Positions 6,032 through 6,202 of a stretch of DNA of 6,202 nt are shown here, piece by piece. How positions within the stretch are numbered: the stretch's first letter is position 1; the number at the start of each line of letters is the position of its first letter. Source of the DNA: Lachnospiraceae bacterium (GTDB lineage Bacteria; Bacillota; Clostridia; Lachnospirales; Lachnospiraceae); the NCBI GenBank assembly GCA_016297945.1, contig JAEDFR010000123.1, positions 1 to 6,202 of the forward strand, in the 5' to 3' direction. The translations under genes were made by a program, and so were the position numbers. The notes beneath the pieces were generated by a model, which did not search any database, was not told the origin of the DNA, and worked only from the letters and a program-made list of their open reading frames with translations.

Positions 6032-6202
6032 AGCTTGACAAAAGGAAATTATTATTAAATTTTATGGCAAGTTTTTTGCTGGGGCTTATGATTTTAATTT
6101 TTGGTCCTGCAGAAATTTTCTTTGCCAATATAACAGAATTTGAATTCTTATATGGAGAATTCGCAGGATACATGGCAATTCTGTTTCTGGTAAGTGTATT
6201 GC
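6028..6202 (+). CDS. Membrane protein, N-terminal part (runs off window)
   Basis: A start at 6028 with AGGAG at 6014-6018 opens a frame that continues past the right edge. The 58 residues visible begin MKLDKRKLLLN. A hydrophobic segment follows (about 12-33, FMASFLLGLMILIFGPAEIF), then a short polar stretch FANITEFEFLYGEF, and a second hydrophobic segment starts at about 46. The pattern of a short basic head, one membrane pass and then N..EF.F is what I would expect at the start of large membrane proteins in cell-surface polymer loci, but I cannot assign a family from this much. Its position suggests it belongs to the same operon. Confidence 0.75.
   Translation, partial: MKLDKRKLLLNFMASFLLGLMILIFGPAEIFFANITEFEFLYGEFAGYMAILFLVSVL

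Overview
The window looks like part of a surface-polysaccharide locus in a low-GC Gram-positive bacterium, most likely a clostridial gut or rumen relative (Lachnospiraceae-like). The evidence is AT-rich genes, frequent AGA/ATA codons, strong GGAGG-type ribosome binding sites and protein families common there. The taxon is an inference; no rRNA or housekeeping gene is present.

Region 1 (1-1310) is nested mobile DNA. On the minus strand lie tnpA and tnpB of an IS66-family element, overlapping by 8 bp. The large transposase gene tnpC lies beyond the left edge. The tnpA-side end of the element appears to be at 964, where the minus strand begins GTAAG. From 965 a different reading frame on the plus strand encodes the C-terminal 76 residues of an IS21-family IstB ATPase. 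After its stop come an inverted repeat and three 23-bp tandem repeats typical of an IS21 end. So IS66 has inserted into istB of an older IS21-type element.

Region 2 (1311-1820) is the 3' part of a fucosyltransferase-like glycosyltransferase gene (HxRRTD motif). Its frame is open from exactly where the IS21 end is proposed to finish. The IS21 element therefore seems to have inserted into this gene and cut it off from its own 5' end and promoter.

Region 3 (1854-6202) is a tight plus-strand operon. It encodes an MBOAT membrane O-acyltransferase, a membrane-anchored SGNH/GDSL-like partner, a large polytopic membrane protein resembling GT-C glycosyltransferases (LIC_10190-like), possibly a 26-residue ORF, and the start of another membrane protein. 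MBOAT plus SGNH is the classic pair for adding acyl groups (usually acetyl) to an extracellular glycan, as in AlgI/AlgJ and DltB/DltD. Together with the glycosyltransferases this suggests synthesis and O-acylation of a cell-surface polymer of unknown structure.

No rRNA, tRNA, CRISPR array or phage gene is visible. I do not see a clearly new system. The most unusual points are the nested insertions, a near-duplicate 28-bp operator-like repeat at the tnpA promoter and inside tnpA, and the hairpin at the start of the truncated glycosyltransferase.
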